This document shows positions 1 through 10,308 of a stretch of DNA of 24,946 bases, in pieces. Under the pieces are notes generated by a model that saw only the letters and a list, made by a program, of their open reading frames with translations, searched no databases and was not told the DNA's origin. A program made the position numbers and the translations under genes. Positions within the stretch are counted from its first letter, which is position 1. Every line of letters begins with the position of its first letter. The stretch comes from Didymodactylos carnosus (Eukaryota; Rotifera; Eurotatoria; Philodinida; Philodinidae): NCBI GenBank assembly GCA_905250885.1, contig CAJNOQ010002320.1, positions 1 to 24,946 on the forward strand, written 5' to 3'.

Positions 1-1389
1 TTTATATATTAATATCAGACTACGAACCTTATACATAAAAAATGAACAAAAATCCAGAAGATACCTTAGTTAGGCGAAGGAAGGGAGGCGTGAGCATTGT
101 GTTCGATTTAAAAGTCACGAAAGGACGTTCGCTTGCGCAGATCCAACTTAATAAAGTCAAGGGACCGAGCGAGTGGAGACGAGCGTTGCCTTGTTTCAAA
201 GAATCAAAAGGAAGAAAGATACAACTGAAATAATTTACAGATGGATGAACGGATGAAAAAACCACCAATGGCATTATAGTGTTCACACTGTTACTACTAA
301 GGCGTTAACAGCGGTAGTTTCGACCACATATATGGAAAAAACATGTAAAACGTAGTGTCCGAAAACGTAGCTCACGCTCGATCCGGTTCGCGGGACATCG
401 GCTCGGCTCGCCCAGAGAAAAAGAAAGTCTGCTCGCGGCTCGACTCGAGCCTGATCGAGCTAGCTCGAGAGCGCGAGTCTACGAACCGATTAGATAGCTC
501 GCCACCTCTGATAAATGCATATGGATATAGAGCAGATGTCACTCTACAAACCGACGCAAGTCCCACATCTCCATCTACTATGGTTCAGACACTACATGTA
601 ATCTCCAAGGACCCACCTGTTGACCAAATCTGAGCTCTTGGAACCTCAAAAAACGCATCGTACATAGGCTATCGGACACGCTTATTACTGTGACAATGTT
701 TGTTTTGTTGGCTGGACAACTGAAAGTGCAAAAGACGGCTTTTTTGCAAAAAATGATTTTTTCACTGTAATCATACTAAAATAAGAATATTATAGCGCCT
801 TCATGTCTCAACCAAATTGCTTCAAGTTTTCAAAATCCGCTCAGTTTCAGCTATTGTACAGTTTAAGAAGATTCCTACTGAGATTCCATGTGAAGGTCTT
901 CAACGATTTTCTTCTTCGTGTGTTCTCTTTAATAGTTAGGCATTTCTACTCTGTAAACATTAAACTCAAAAACTGCATTATGTAATTTTAATATAATTTC
1001 TTTTTAAACATAATTAATTTCATTGATTCCATCCTTATCTCAATAATAATTACAGTTTATTTTGAAAATTTAATAAATAAAGAAGAGCTTCCTCTGATGA
1101 CGAAATAGCATAAATAAGATCCTTTTTTAAATTACCCTGTAGAAGAAAAGATAAGAAGAAATGTTTGAAATCTTTTTGGTGTCGATTTAAACAGGGCGTC
1201 GGCTTTTTTGTGTCGGTTTTTCGGTTTCAAAACAGAAACTGGTGTAGAGACGTGCTCAGAAAAAGTCGATTTTCTGAGTGAAGAAAAAGAATTTCGAAAA
1301 AGGCTCTTTATTAGTTTGAAACCTGGTCTCTAGCCATGTAATCCAACCATGTAAAAGTTTTGGCACTAGAACCTTTGGGAACGCTTGAA
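1..1389. other. No supported gene
   Basis: Short frames at 42-233 (+) and 355-633 (+) have no recognisable family or splice context. Positions 365-480 are GC-rich with seven or more GCTCG/CGAGC pentamers in both orientations, possibly the remains of a palindromic element. The rest is AT-rich and featureless. Confidence 0.5.
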
Positions 1390-1758
1390 TTAGGACTGCA
1401 GAGGTTGATACACGCTTTCAACACATACCGGTTTTAGACACCGGGAAAAATCCATTTTCGGTCCTAGAAGTCTGAAAGTTGCTTTTCTAGATTCAGTTTT
1501 CAGCGCTGGATCTGAAACGTTTAACCTCAAAATTTGAAAACGAAATCCGAAAAACCTAGGATCGCTTTTTTCAAAACGTAGATTTTTAAGGTTTTTGACT
1601 TGCTCCAAGTATTTTGAGGATATCTCAGCGAGAAAACGGTTTTGGAAGATGGAGACATGATATTCGTGAGCCTCATTCAATTCTCTATCGAATGATGTAT
1701 AAATGAACGAAATCCAAATTCCGCTCGAACTCTGCTTTCCGTATATCTTATATCCCAA
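1390..1758. repeat. Old dispersed repeat, copy 1
   Basis: This is an open minus-strand frame of 122 codons with no recognised domain. It is related to 22913-23173 in both nucleotide and translated sequence, including a shared 3' context (CTTTCCGTATATCTTATAT against CTTTACGTGCATCTTATAT). Either a protein fragment of a transposon or a non-coding repeat would fit. Confidence 0.45.
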
Positions 1759-2304
1759 TTATAAACTGTATTATAAAATCGAAATTTTACTTTAGCCAGA
1801 AAGCACTTGCTTTGTAACTCACTTTTTGAAGTGAAATTTTTGTTTAAAAGAAAGTAAAACTTTCTCATTGTGCAACAATTATTTTTTCGCAAACACTTAA
1901 AATTAATCAAAAACGTAATAAATATACTTTTAATGAATCACTTCAGGTACACACAACACACATGAATAAAAAAAGTAATCATCATTATCAGAGAATAAGG
2001 AAAAATTATTCAAAAAACTTGCAATCGGAATCGAGCTCAGAATTCAATAGATTTTTTCAGGTTACTTTTTTATTGCACATTTTTTCATTAAAACTGTTTG
2101 AGTTTAAATAATAAACAATTTGAAATTTTGTATGATAGGAAACCTTATGTTACACAATCCATTCGTATTTCATTATTTTTTATTGTTTTTCTTGCGTTAT
2201 TATTCAATATACACGATTTCAAAACACACGAAAAAAATATCAATTAGGATATCAGGTTCATTTTTTTGAGTTGTGTTATTTTTATACAACCACTAACAAG
2301 TACT
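1759..2304. other. AT-rich, nothing recognised
   Basis: I see low-complexity A/T-rich sequence with no coding signal, no inverted ends and no tandem repeats. Confidence 0.5.
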
Positions 2305-2312
2305 CTAGAGAC

Positions 2313-2723
2313 TAGGCATGCACCGAGTAATTGACTAAGGATTTCATATTTTTCAAAAGCCTAGCGTTTCGTAAATTGCTTTGTTAAAAATTTTCTGACT
2401 CGGTAAGAAAGTAGAGCAAACATTTCTCTACAAAATAAGACTTTGAACAGCTCTGTACAATTTGCTTTGAGTTTTCGGCAACGATACTTCGAGAGCACAC
2501 AAGCGAGTACTCGATACTCGTTTACTACTCGATTGTATGTTCTCGAAGTATCGCTGCCCAAAAATTCAAAACAAATCGTACAGAGCTGTTCAAAGTCTTA
2601 TTTTGTAGAGAAATGTTTGCTCTACTTTCTTACCGAGTCAGAAAATTTTTAACAAAGCAATTTACGAAACGCCAGGCTTTTGAAAAATATGAAATCCTTA
2701 ATCAATTACTCAGTGCATGCCTA
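2313..2723. mobile_element. Snap-back (palindromic) MITE, hAT-like ends
   Basis: Two arms of roughly 190-200 bp are near-perfect inverted copies around a short centre containing TACTCGATACTCG. The ends are TAGGCATGCA and TGCATGCCTA. The flanks CTAGAGAC (2305-2312) and CTCGAGAC (2724-2731) match at 7 of 8 bases, as expected for an aged 8-bp hAT target duplication. It has no coding capacity: the open frames over it are mirror images of each other. It sits about 110 bp upstream of the stalk-gene start codon, so it lies within the likely promoter region. Confidence 0.75.
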
Positions 2724-2743
2724 CTCGAGACAAGAAAATTCAG

Positions 2744-2751
2744 TATATATA
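2744..2751 (+). promoter_or_regulatory. TATA-like sequence upstream of the stalk-protein gene
   Basis: TATATATA lies about 90 bp before ATG 2835 and just downstream of the snap-back element. The local AT content makes chance occurrence likely. Confidence 0.2.
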
Positions 2752-2834
2752 TTATATAACCAGTAGTTGAGCAAATTTGTGATAAAACAAAGAGAGTTAT
2801 CCGCAACAAGTTTGAATATACAGAAACAAATTTA

Positions 2835-5800
2835 ATGCTTCTATCTCTTCAAGTAAAAACGCTCAAATCAGAAAGAATGAGGAAAACAGCAACAGATTCT
2901 CAATACCAGCTGAGAAGAACAAGCGGATCACAAGATGATGAACAATCGTCATCGTCGCTTTCTGATCAGGTATGAAATTTCTATCTAGCTTAATATCCTG
3001 TTGAAATATACTTTGTTTTTTTAGCATCGTTTTGAACGAGGAAAATATTTCAAGCAAAGGCAACGCATACGAAGGGCATTTCACGGGCATGTCCGAATCT
3101 AGATACTCTTCCTCCCTCACTCTCCAAATATTTTGTATTTTTTTCTTTTTAGTACATTTTGTCGGGCGTTGAAAATACTTGCCGTCGCTGTGATTGTGAC
3201 TGTACTTGCTTTTATAATTGCATTTGTTGTGACACAGCTCTTGAAACGTAACTGTTGTTCTTGTTGTCAAAAAGCTTGTAGAAACGTTCTCTTATGTTGT
3301 TTTTGTTCTTTTTCTTGTTGCAGCGAAAGTTACCACTACAACAAGTAAGATTCAGTAATGTAATAGGGCCTAACTATTGTCTAACTAACTGACTTCATTG
3401 TAGCTACAACAATACCCGGTACGGCATACATTGTCCAGACAAGAACATCTTCTTCACAGATATCTTCTCAATCTTTTTAAGCTAATACAACAACGATTAC
3501 ATCAACAAGTAACTAGGATGTGTCTTGTTTTTACAAATCTTCCATCAAAACATAGCTTTTTACTTTGATTAGACTTTGAGACCTGAGAAACAAGAAGAAC
3601 AGATCAAATGATAGTACATTAGGTCTGATGAGCTTTGGAATCCAATGTTTTTTCTGTAAAATATGAGCCACAAGAATAAAATTTAATGAAAGCCTTCGAT
3701 AGTGTACTGCTTTTATATTGTTGGATCTGTTTCATGTTTAGCCAGTACAACAACAACATCAACAACGTCAACCACTAGTACTTCGAGTAAGTTATTTATT
3801 CTTTTTTTGCATTTTGTGGAACTTCTACAAAGGTTTATATAAAAGCTGTCACTATGGAACACAAGAAGATTATTCCATTCTTCCACCTATTTACTTATCT
3901 GTCGTACTTTCGCTACAAGTACTATCGGGACCTTATGAACGCTGCACCCACGTTTTAAACGTTAAGTATCGCTTCATGAGTGTCAATATATTCATCGAAC
4001 TAGCCGACCAGCCAGAACAGAACCCCTTTTCTTGTTCTAGTAATATTTTTTTCGACAGAGAACATGTTCTGTATTCTTAGTTTTTCCAGGTCAAAAGGTT
4101 TTGACCCTCCACCACTGAACTATTTTTAGAATTAAAATTTTGTGTGTATACTAAAAATATGTCACATTAAATCAAAGTCAATTTATTCTGTCAAAAGATG
4201 GCAATATTTAACATAAAATTAGACAAAAAATATAATTACAGAGGAAGATGTTGAGCTGATGCGGTCTTGAAAGCATTGACAGAAAACGTAGAAGTGGTTA
4301 ATTGAGGCAACTGGTTTCAGTCTCGAAGAATTTGAGGTGAAAACGATAATACTGTTTCCTTAATTTCCTTAACGAGGAATTTACCATAGACGCTTGTATT
4401 GAGACGTGCTGATGTACTAGTATTGAGTGGCAACATCACAATAATTAAATCCTGATAGTACATTGAGTCCCACACAATTTTTCATAGATAATTTTGCTAT
4501 CTCGATGATATGGTGCTTCCAAGTGAAGTTATTTGACAGGTGAACTTCGAGACGTTTTACCTTTCGTCCCGTTTAAGTATCGTGTTGTTCAGTAATAGAC
4601 CGTTGATTGATGGAGATGAACTGTACGTTGTCGGGAAATAATGTAATAATGACGGAGGTAGGAAACACTTACAGCTATGTCATTAATGGAGATGAGAAAC
4701 AGAAGTGTCCCAATCATACACATGACGGCGACTTATGTAGCAACATATAGTAGAGTATCAAGGGTAGAAGAGGCCAAAAACCAGATTGAGAATGTGAGGA
4801 AAAGCGATTGACCGTGATATAACTGACGTAGAGCGCTTTGTGTACGAGTTTTTCAATACTCGTGCTTACGTTTGATAATAGGGAAGTCGGAAGATGATTT
4901 GAATAGAATGAACGTTGGCCTCTTTTTCGTTCTGGATCACCCATTGTGTTTTCTAAAGCATCGGAGATATATCATTTTTAAGTAATTCTGTGGACATCTG
5001 GTGAAGATGTAACTCAAAAATATGAACTCTCGGTTTGAGAAAAGAAAGAGATATTGTCCATACCAAAACACTATTTGTTTTCCAGCGACAAAACATGTAA
5101 ACAGAAAACTTTTTATTTACACGTTTAATACAAGTTGTTATAAATAACAGCTTGTGTAGAAAAGCTGCCAGATGGTGTAATAGGATACTGCACATTACTG
5201 GTGGAAGTGAATCATCAACAGTCAGAGAGGTCCGAATATCAGCACGTAGTGTATCCTCTGGGCTTGGTGTATTCTCATTGAGAATACACGAGAATACACA
5301 AATATCTAATATTCGAAAAATGTGCTGAGCTTGGTGTATTCTGGTATATTGTAGACAAAAACATTTATCTGAACCTTTTTGCGCGGGGGTGAGAGTGAGG
5401 GGTATTCTCAATGAGAATATACCAAGCCCAGAAAACCCAGTAAGTCCAGCAAGCTCAGAGAACACACTGCGTACTGATATTCTGACACCCCTCTCAGCAG
5501 TTGAAAATAAGTCAACAAATATTCAGAAAGCATTTCGGCTTTAGATGTATCGATAGTTGCTGTAGTGTGTACGTTCTCACTGATAACAGCCTTCCAATAA
5601 CCTGTTTATTCTTTCCGATGCCGATTTATACAGCTTGCCCGGCTACGGCTTCCATTTTTTGCTCTTTTTCAAAAAGTTATTGCAATAAAGCTACAAAATA
5701 ATCTAAAATGGCTGTTTGTACAACAGCTGTATTTTCTTAACGAACCAACGTTCAGAGCTGAGACACTGTTCATTTAGTAGAGAAATGTTTCATCTACTTA

Positions 5801-8800
5801 ATCATGCAGTTGCCATTTTAGATTAATTTTTAGCTTTATTGCAATAACTTTTTGAAAAAGAGCAAAAAGTAGAGGCCATTAGCTGGGCAAGCCGTATACA
5901 GTCCCAGAAATTATTGAGATAGGAGAAGTATTTCAACTGTTTTGACGTGTGATTGTTAGGATCCTGGAGAGATCCTAAGACGGAAGAAGACAGCCCGGTA
6001 GTGTAATGGCAGTACGTCCGACCGGTAATCGGAAGGTCTGGGGTTCAATTCCTCAGTCGGGCAGTGGTCTTTTTCCGTTCTGTCGTGATATAACATCTCG
6101 CTGGGTGATTACGGGGCGTAACAATGATTTTCGGCAAACTTCATCAATATGTTTGCTCTACAATAACCTCTTATATAGAAAAAATCTGAGATAGTAGCTT
6201 GAACGCTTTTCTGTAACACTAGGTCGTTGGGCAAAAATAAATGGCTCTTAAGTGCAGTCTTAATCAAAATAAGTCCAAAAAGCCCCCAAAACGTGGATTT
6301 ATGACTAACTTGAGTGCTCTGTTGAATGCGCTCATAGACAGCAAAATCTTTTTTCTAGATACATAATGCACTTTCTCAATTGGTTGTTCTCCTAAGATTT
6401 TATTGTTTTTGTGTCACGTTTTATTTAAGGATTCGATTACATAGATAAGAAAATGTATCATCAATATATGTACATGAGTAAGATAACCCTAAGTATTTTA
6501 GAAATCACATACTTTTCCATACAAACTATTATCAGAACGAAAAATGAATTTTGTCGACGGCTGGCTAGGTCATTGATGTTCTGGAGCCCTCTGGCAGACG
6601 TAAACAAGTAGAGCAATTTTACATTTAAGCTTACACGCTGATAAGATTTCTAGTAGTATTACTAGTTCTGTTGCAGTTCTTTAACTTGAATGTTTCTTTC
6701 ATTCTTTTAACGAAAACTTTCGAACGCATAAATTCCGTTATTCTGCACTGGGATTTCCACTGTTATCCGTAACATCTGTAACATAGTCGTTTTGTGGCCA
6801 TTCTTCTCCAAGAAATACACAAAAAGAGAAGCTTGACTACTATTGAATACTCGTAAAAGTTCTTGTCATGTGTTCGCTAAATATTTGTTTTTCTGCGATA
6901 TGTGTAACGAACTCATTTTTATGTATTTTATTGTTTTTTTGTGATATTCAAGAAAATATCTGTAATTTATTTCTATTTCTAAGCTAGCACAAGTACAACT
7001 TCGATAACAACTAGCACGAGCACTACGAGTAATTTTGAACTCTCATTTTACAAAGTATGTTATATCAATGTTTCATTGATTCTGTTGTTGTTTTTTTGTC
7101 AAGCCACTACAACAACAACCACGACAACTAGGTTCAATTTACATATGATATGATATATCGAAAGAGAGTAGTATCTCTCGCTTGAGAACAGTGTGCCATC
7201 TGAATATAACAGTCCGCAAGATATTAAATTAAGCTGCAAGATTACTGAACAGATTCTTCAAACAACTACTACAACAACTACAACAAGTAAGTAAACTTCA
7301 GTATAAGCTATATGTTAAATTCGGTCTGATTCGAAATTGGACAAGCAACTCATGGTCCTCTTTCTCATAAAGGTACAACAACAACAACGATCACATCAAC
7401 AGGTGAGTAATGCATCGAGAAAAAGAATATCTTGACGCGATACAACTTTTTCCCGCCATAGTGGTTGGAATAAAAAAATTCGGTGTTTGAATGTTGAAAA
7501 TTTCAATTGTTTGTTTTCTCGGAGTTTACTGGGAGAAATAAACTTTGACCATATTATGTACTTTTTAACTTGTGCTTGATAAGTTCATAAATCGTCTTTT
7601 AAAAAAGCTGATGTTTTTCAGAAACACAAAAGGATAAAAACTGACCTTCTGGAACCGAATTATAGATCAACTTGAGTGCTAACTAGCAACAACTACTTTC
7701 TCGTCTTCAAGTTTTGTTCGATTTTCTTGTTGGAATCTTGGCGCCACACCAAACAACAGTTAAATATTCTATCGTTGAATTAAGTCACCAACACATTAAT
7801 GACGGTAGTTATTTCTTCTCTAAAAACGCTTGTAATGATGTAGTGACTGTTAACCCGATGCCAGTGTGCATTTCCTGTGTCAGGCAAACATCTGAATTTT
7901 TTCACCAAAAAGCGCTTTCAAGGTCAAATGTGACCTTACATAGCTGAAAATATTTATTTCAATGAGGAAAAACTAATTTCGAAAAACTTTTTCAGTCAAA
8001 ATAGCTTGAGATCTTTATTTAAATCTTTCAACCTCAAATCTTTTCTTCAGAAAGTCTTTATGCCGTACATGACTTCTTGTTAAATACAGAGGATCAGAAA
8101 AGCGTGCAGAAATGTCGTGGTTAAGGATATCCTGCTCTGTCTTGTCCCTATATATAAAAGTCACAGGAAAAAACTTGAAATCTAATTCGGTTGCATTTTA
8201 CATCGCTTTAGGAACATTAAAAAGGAAAAACGATTACTCTTTGAATATTAGCTTACATTTCGTCAAAGACAGGCATCAAGAGAGGATCCACAGTCCATCG
8301 GGAACCCCCATTACCTGTTGAACATATTTTTTCTCTAGAGCACTATAATTTTATTTCTGTTATCAAGTAAGTCCTTAGTAAAAATTTCAGCCTTACTGTA
8401 CGCCTAATGATTGAAAAAAACTTTTTTCCACTATATCAAAAACTTTCCACAAAAATGTCATTTTACAGTTATTCTACTAAAATTCATTTTAGTTACAACG
8501 ATACCTACAACAGCGGGTAATGAATCGATTTGTAATTGCTAGCTTGTTTACGTTTCTACTCATGTTTTTTATTTTAATCAATCAATTCTCTGTAGCTCCC
8601 TCGTGCTCAGCAGCTGCCTCCACCACTATGGCCACCGGTCAACTTGTGTACTTAACCAGCACTTCACCAAGCAACACCTACGCAAATTACACTTATAACT
8701 TTACAGCAACATCGGTACTGTCCACCCTTCGATTTGCTTTCAAGGGTGGTGGCGCTGGAGGTAGTCCCGGTCCTCATCGTTGGTATTTGGATAACGTGTC

Positions 8801-9125
8801 CGTAAAAGAAAAGAATACATCCAATACAGAAATGTTAATCAACGGCGGCTTTGAAATGGGCGATCTCACCGGATGGACACTATTTTGTAACAGCTCATGT
8901 GGTAGCGGTACAAGTGGAGTGGTAGTTGCAGACGCGACTTATTGCTATGTAGCGACAGGTTCGTCGTACTGTTATTACGATTGGTGTAATGGTGGTGGTT
9001 CCGGCAATTATGATTACATCAGTCAATCATTTACAAGTGTCATTGGTTATTGGTATGTGATGAGGTTTTCCCTTCGTCAAAGTGGCACTGGTGGGCCAGT
9101 TGAACTGTATGCGAGCATGAATTAA
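2835..9125 (+). CDS. Single-pass membrane protein with Thr/Ser-rich stalk and C-terminal extracellular domain (13-exon model)
   Basis: I assembled exons 2835-2969, 3025-3059, 3153-3247, 3324-3344, 3404-3418, 3482-3508, 3742-3786, 6984-7028, 7104-7131, 7234-7286, 7373-7402, 8493-8516 and 8596-9125. They total 1083 nt and join into one open frame of 360 codons. The N-terminus is hydrophilic (start ATG 2835; a second in-frame ATG is at 2877). Exon 3 encodes a membrane helix (ILAVAVIVTVLAFIIAFVV). Exons 4-12 encode an almost pure Thr/Ser stalk, probably O-glycosylated. The last exon encodes a secreted-type domain with GPHRWYLDNVSVKE, INGGFEMGDLTGW and many Cys/Tyr/Gly, resembling jelly-roll, carbohydrate-binding-like modules. 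A type II topology is inferred. Most stalk introns are phase 1. The least certain junctions are intron 2 (GC-AG), exons 9/10 and the 3.2-kb intron 3787-6983; two separate genes cannot be excluded. The function is unknown; a surface or adhesion role is a guess. Confidence 0.7.
4240..4945 (-). pseudogene. Decayed LINE (non-LTR) reverse transcriptase, C-terminal half
   Basis: The minus strand keeps successive reverse-transcriptase landmarks of the Jockey/CR1/L2 type in the right order, spread over several frames: NHLPTSLLSNVSTSIEKL followed by QSGFWP (4714-4944), GTLLFLISINDIAV, HLSNNFTWKHHI, and a C-terminal RD*NQLP motif in which a stop replaces the usual tryptophan. The stretch ends near 4240 with no clear tail. 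Frameshifts and stops show it is long dead. It lies antisense within the 3.2-kb intron of the stalk-protein gene, which suggests it inserted there and enlarged the intron. The exact clade cannot be told from these fragments. Confidence 0.75.
5258..5431. mobile_element. Small inverted-repeat element (MITE-like)
   Basis: CTGGGCTTGGTGTATTCTCA at 5258 is matched in inverted orientation by the sequence ending CCAAGCCCAG at 5431, giving terminal inverted repeats of about 30 bp. Each repeat contains its own small palindrome (TATTCTCA/TGAGAATA). A third partial copy (GAGCTTGGTGTATTCT) lies near 5328. No target duplication is obvious. The long minus-strand open frame across it is non-coding. Confidence 0.5.
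5626..5898. mobile_element. Palindromic MITE with about 88-bp inverted arms
   Basis: Arm 5626-5714 is repeated in inverted orientation at 5807-5898, sharing blocks such as TTTTTGCTCTTTTTCAAAAA and GTTATTGCAATAAAGCTA. About 90 bp separate the arms. The centre holds GTAGAGAAATGTTT followed by a CTACTT motif, which also occurs in the snap-back element at 2313-2723, so the two may belong to related families. It lies inside the long intron of the stalk gene, next to the tRNA gene. Confidence 0.7.
5993..6063 (+). tRNA. tRNA-Thr (anticodon GGT) or tRNA pseudogene
   Basis: A 71-nt cloverleaf can be drawn. The acceptor stem is GCCCGGT/GTCGGGC with discriminator A. The D arm is short. The anticodon stem is TCCGA/TCGGA around the loop CCGGTAA, and the T arm is TGGGG/CCTCA with loop TTCAATT. 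The internal promoter boxes are intact: A box TAGTGTAATGG (5999-6009) and B box GGTTCAATTCC (6042-6052). A pol III T-run follows at 6070-6074. The anticodon GGT (6024-6026) reads ACC (Thr). Two things are odd: position 33 is C where nearly all elongator tRNAs have U, and eukaryotic tRNA-Thr normally carries AGT. It is on the same strand as the stalk gene, inside its intron. A tRNA-derived pseudogene is the main alternative. Confidence 0.7.
6070..6074 (+). terminator. Pol III terminator of the tRNA gene
   Basis: TTTTT begins 7 nt after the discriminator base. Confidence 0.6.
7687..7710 (+). other. Candidate extra cassette micro-exon of the stalk gene
   Basis: A 24-nt stretch is preceded by AG and followed by GT. 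In phase 1 it would add A-T-T-T-F-S-S-S to the stalk and keep the frame between exons 11 and 12. Its upstream polypyrimidine tract is poor and its donor (GTTTTG) is weak, so it may be a decayed or rarely used exon. Confidence 0.3.
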
Positions 9126-9129
9126 TAAA
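9124..9129 (+). terminator. AATAAA polyadenylation signal candidate
   Basis: AATAAA overlaps the TAA stop of the stalk-protein gene, which would give a very short 3' UTR. A second AATAAA at 9386-9391 is the alternative. Confidence 0.35.
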
Positions 9130-9436
9130 CAATCAAGTAGATCAAATGATTTAAATAATCTTTCGCATCTCAGCAACTTATTTTTTAAAAAGCAGCTAGA
9201 AACATTGAAACATATGATTTTTCTACATTGTATACACAATCATTTTTTACGACTTGTTAATTGAATCAATGAAATGGATTGTAAAATAGAGTATTGTGTC
9301 GATAAATACTGTTATCGTAACGAACGAATGGTTCTCTACATTTCAAAGTAATTTTGATCTGAAACACAACAGAAATATACAGAACAATAAACCGACAATA
9401 ATTTTTTCTCGAGAATCATTTAGTGATATGATTTAG

Positions 9437-9610
9437 TTTTTAGTACATAATTGTTATTTCACATGTGGACAAATTATTGTTCGTCAAGTAATTGGAATAC
9501 CTATGGGAATTGATCCTAGACCATTTTTAGTGAATCTGTTTTCATATAAATCAGAGTTTCAAATTCTGAAAAAAATTCACAAACATTGTATTCTACATGT
9601 AAATCCTTGA
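9437..9610 (+). pseudogene. Penelope-like element reverse transcriptase fragment
   Basis: The open frame contains HNCYFTCGQIIVRQVIGIPMG followed by DPRPFLVNLFSYKSE. The block R-Q-x-I-G-I-P-M-G-x-x-P-x-P-F-x-x-N-L-F-x-Y is the conserved reverse-transcriptase core typical of Penelope-like elements, which are common in bdelloids. Only this core is visible. The catalytic DD region is missing downstream and the frame ends at TGA 9608-9610. No terminal repeats or GIY-YIG endonuclease are seen nearby. Confidence 0.75.
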
Positions 9611-9656
9611 AAAACACACTCAGATACATCTGCTGACAATTAACTCAATAATAAAT

Positions 9657-9887
9657 TTAACCATCATCAAAAATCAATTTATCCACCTCAATTGACCTTA
9701 AAAGGAGAATATTGACGTTGTAAAGAAAACCATTAACAATGGGACTCATATTAGTCAACAAATCGATAATCGGTCGTTGTATATCAAGCGTTAGTAAGTG
9801 TTTCATAGAGTTTGTGAAGATGCGATTGAGATAAGTTTTGTTGCATTTTTCTAGTAGATCCTCTGTTATATAATTATCATTCCGCAT
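9657..9887 (-). other. Unrecognised open frame, 76 codons
   Basis: A minus-strand frame from ATG to stop shows a mixed, protein-like composition (LLEKCNKTYLNRIF, IQRPIIDLLTNMS). I do not recognise a family and see no convincing splice sites. It lies between the Penelope-like fragment and the tandem duplication, and may be transposon debris or chance. Confidence 0.2.
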
Positions 9888-10308
9888 TAATTTAAAAAAA
9901 ATTTAATTATTTTTAAATTTACACAAGGTCAGATAGCACATGAGCATATTTCAATTTTTTTCTAAGGCATTGATCCATTTTATTAATAAATAAATTCTTC
10001 TAGTTTCATTCGTATAATCATTCATAAACTGTCATCCCAAATTTTTTTTCTTATGATAAAAAAATTTATGTCATAGATACTCCCTCGACTCTGACATTCC
10101 AAATCGCTTCCTTAACGAATTTACTAGCTACTGAACAGCTATTGGCTGATTTTTTAAGATCCTGAAGGAAAAAATTTCATGAATTCCTATTCTTGTTTTA
10201 AAGTGTGCATAATATTTGAAAGTTACTGTCAAAAGCTCAGTGCATCGAGAAGCACAAAGGTTTCGATAAAAATGGCTTTTATTGTAACCACAGAAACAGA
10301 TCACAGTA

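Noticed and set aside
29..286. Minus-strand 85-codon and plus-strand 63-codon frames at the window start
   Set aside because: They overlap each other, have no recognised motif and no supporting splice or promoter context.
2443..2652. Open frames on both strands inside the snap-back element
   Set aside because: The two translations are mirror products of the inverted arms (for example FCREMFALLSYRVRKF on one strand), so they reflect the palindrome and not a gene.
4953..5465. Minus-strand 170-codon open frame
   Set aside because: It runs through an inverted-repeat element and low-complexity sequence and shows no recognisable protein motif.
8329..8368. 28-nt exon candidate with strong acceptor (TTTTTTCTCTAG) and donor (CAA|GTAAGT)
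   Set aside because: Its length is not a multiple of three and it would break the phase-1 frame into the next stalk exon. Its sequence is not Thr-rich.
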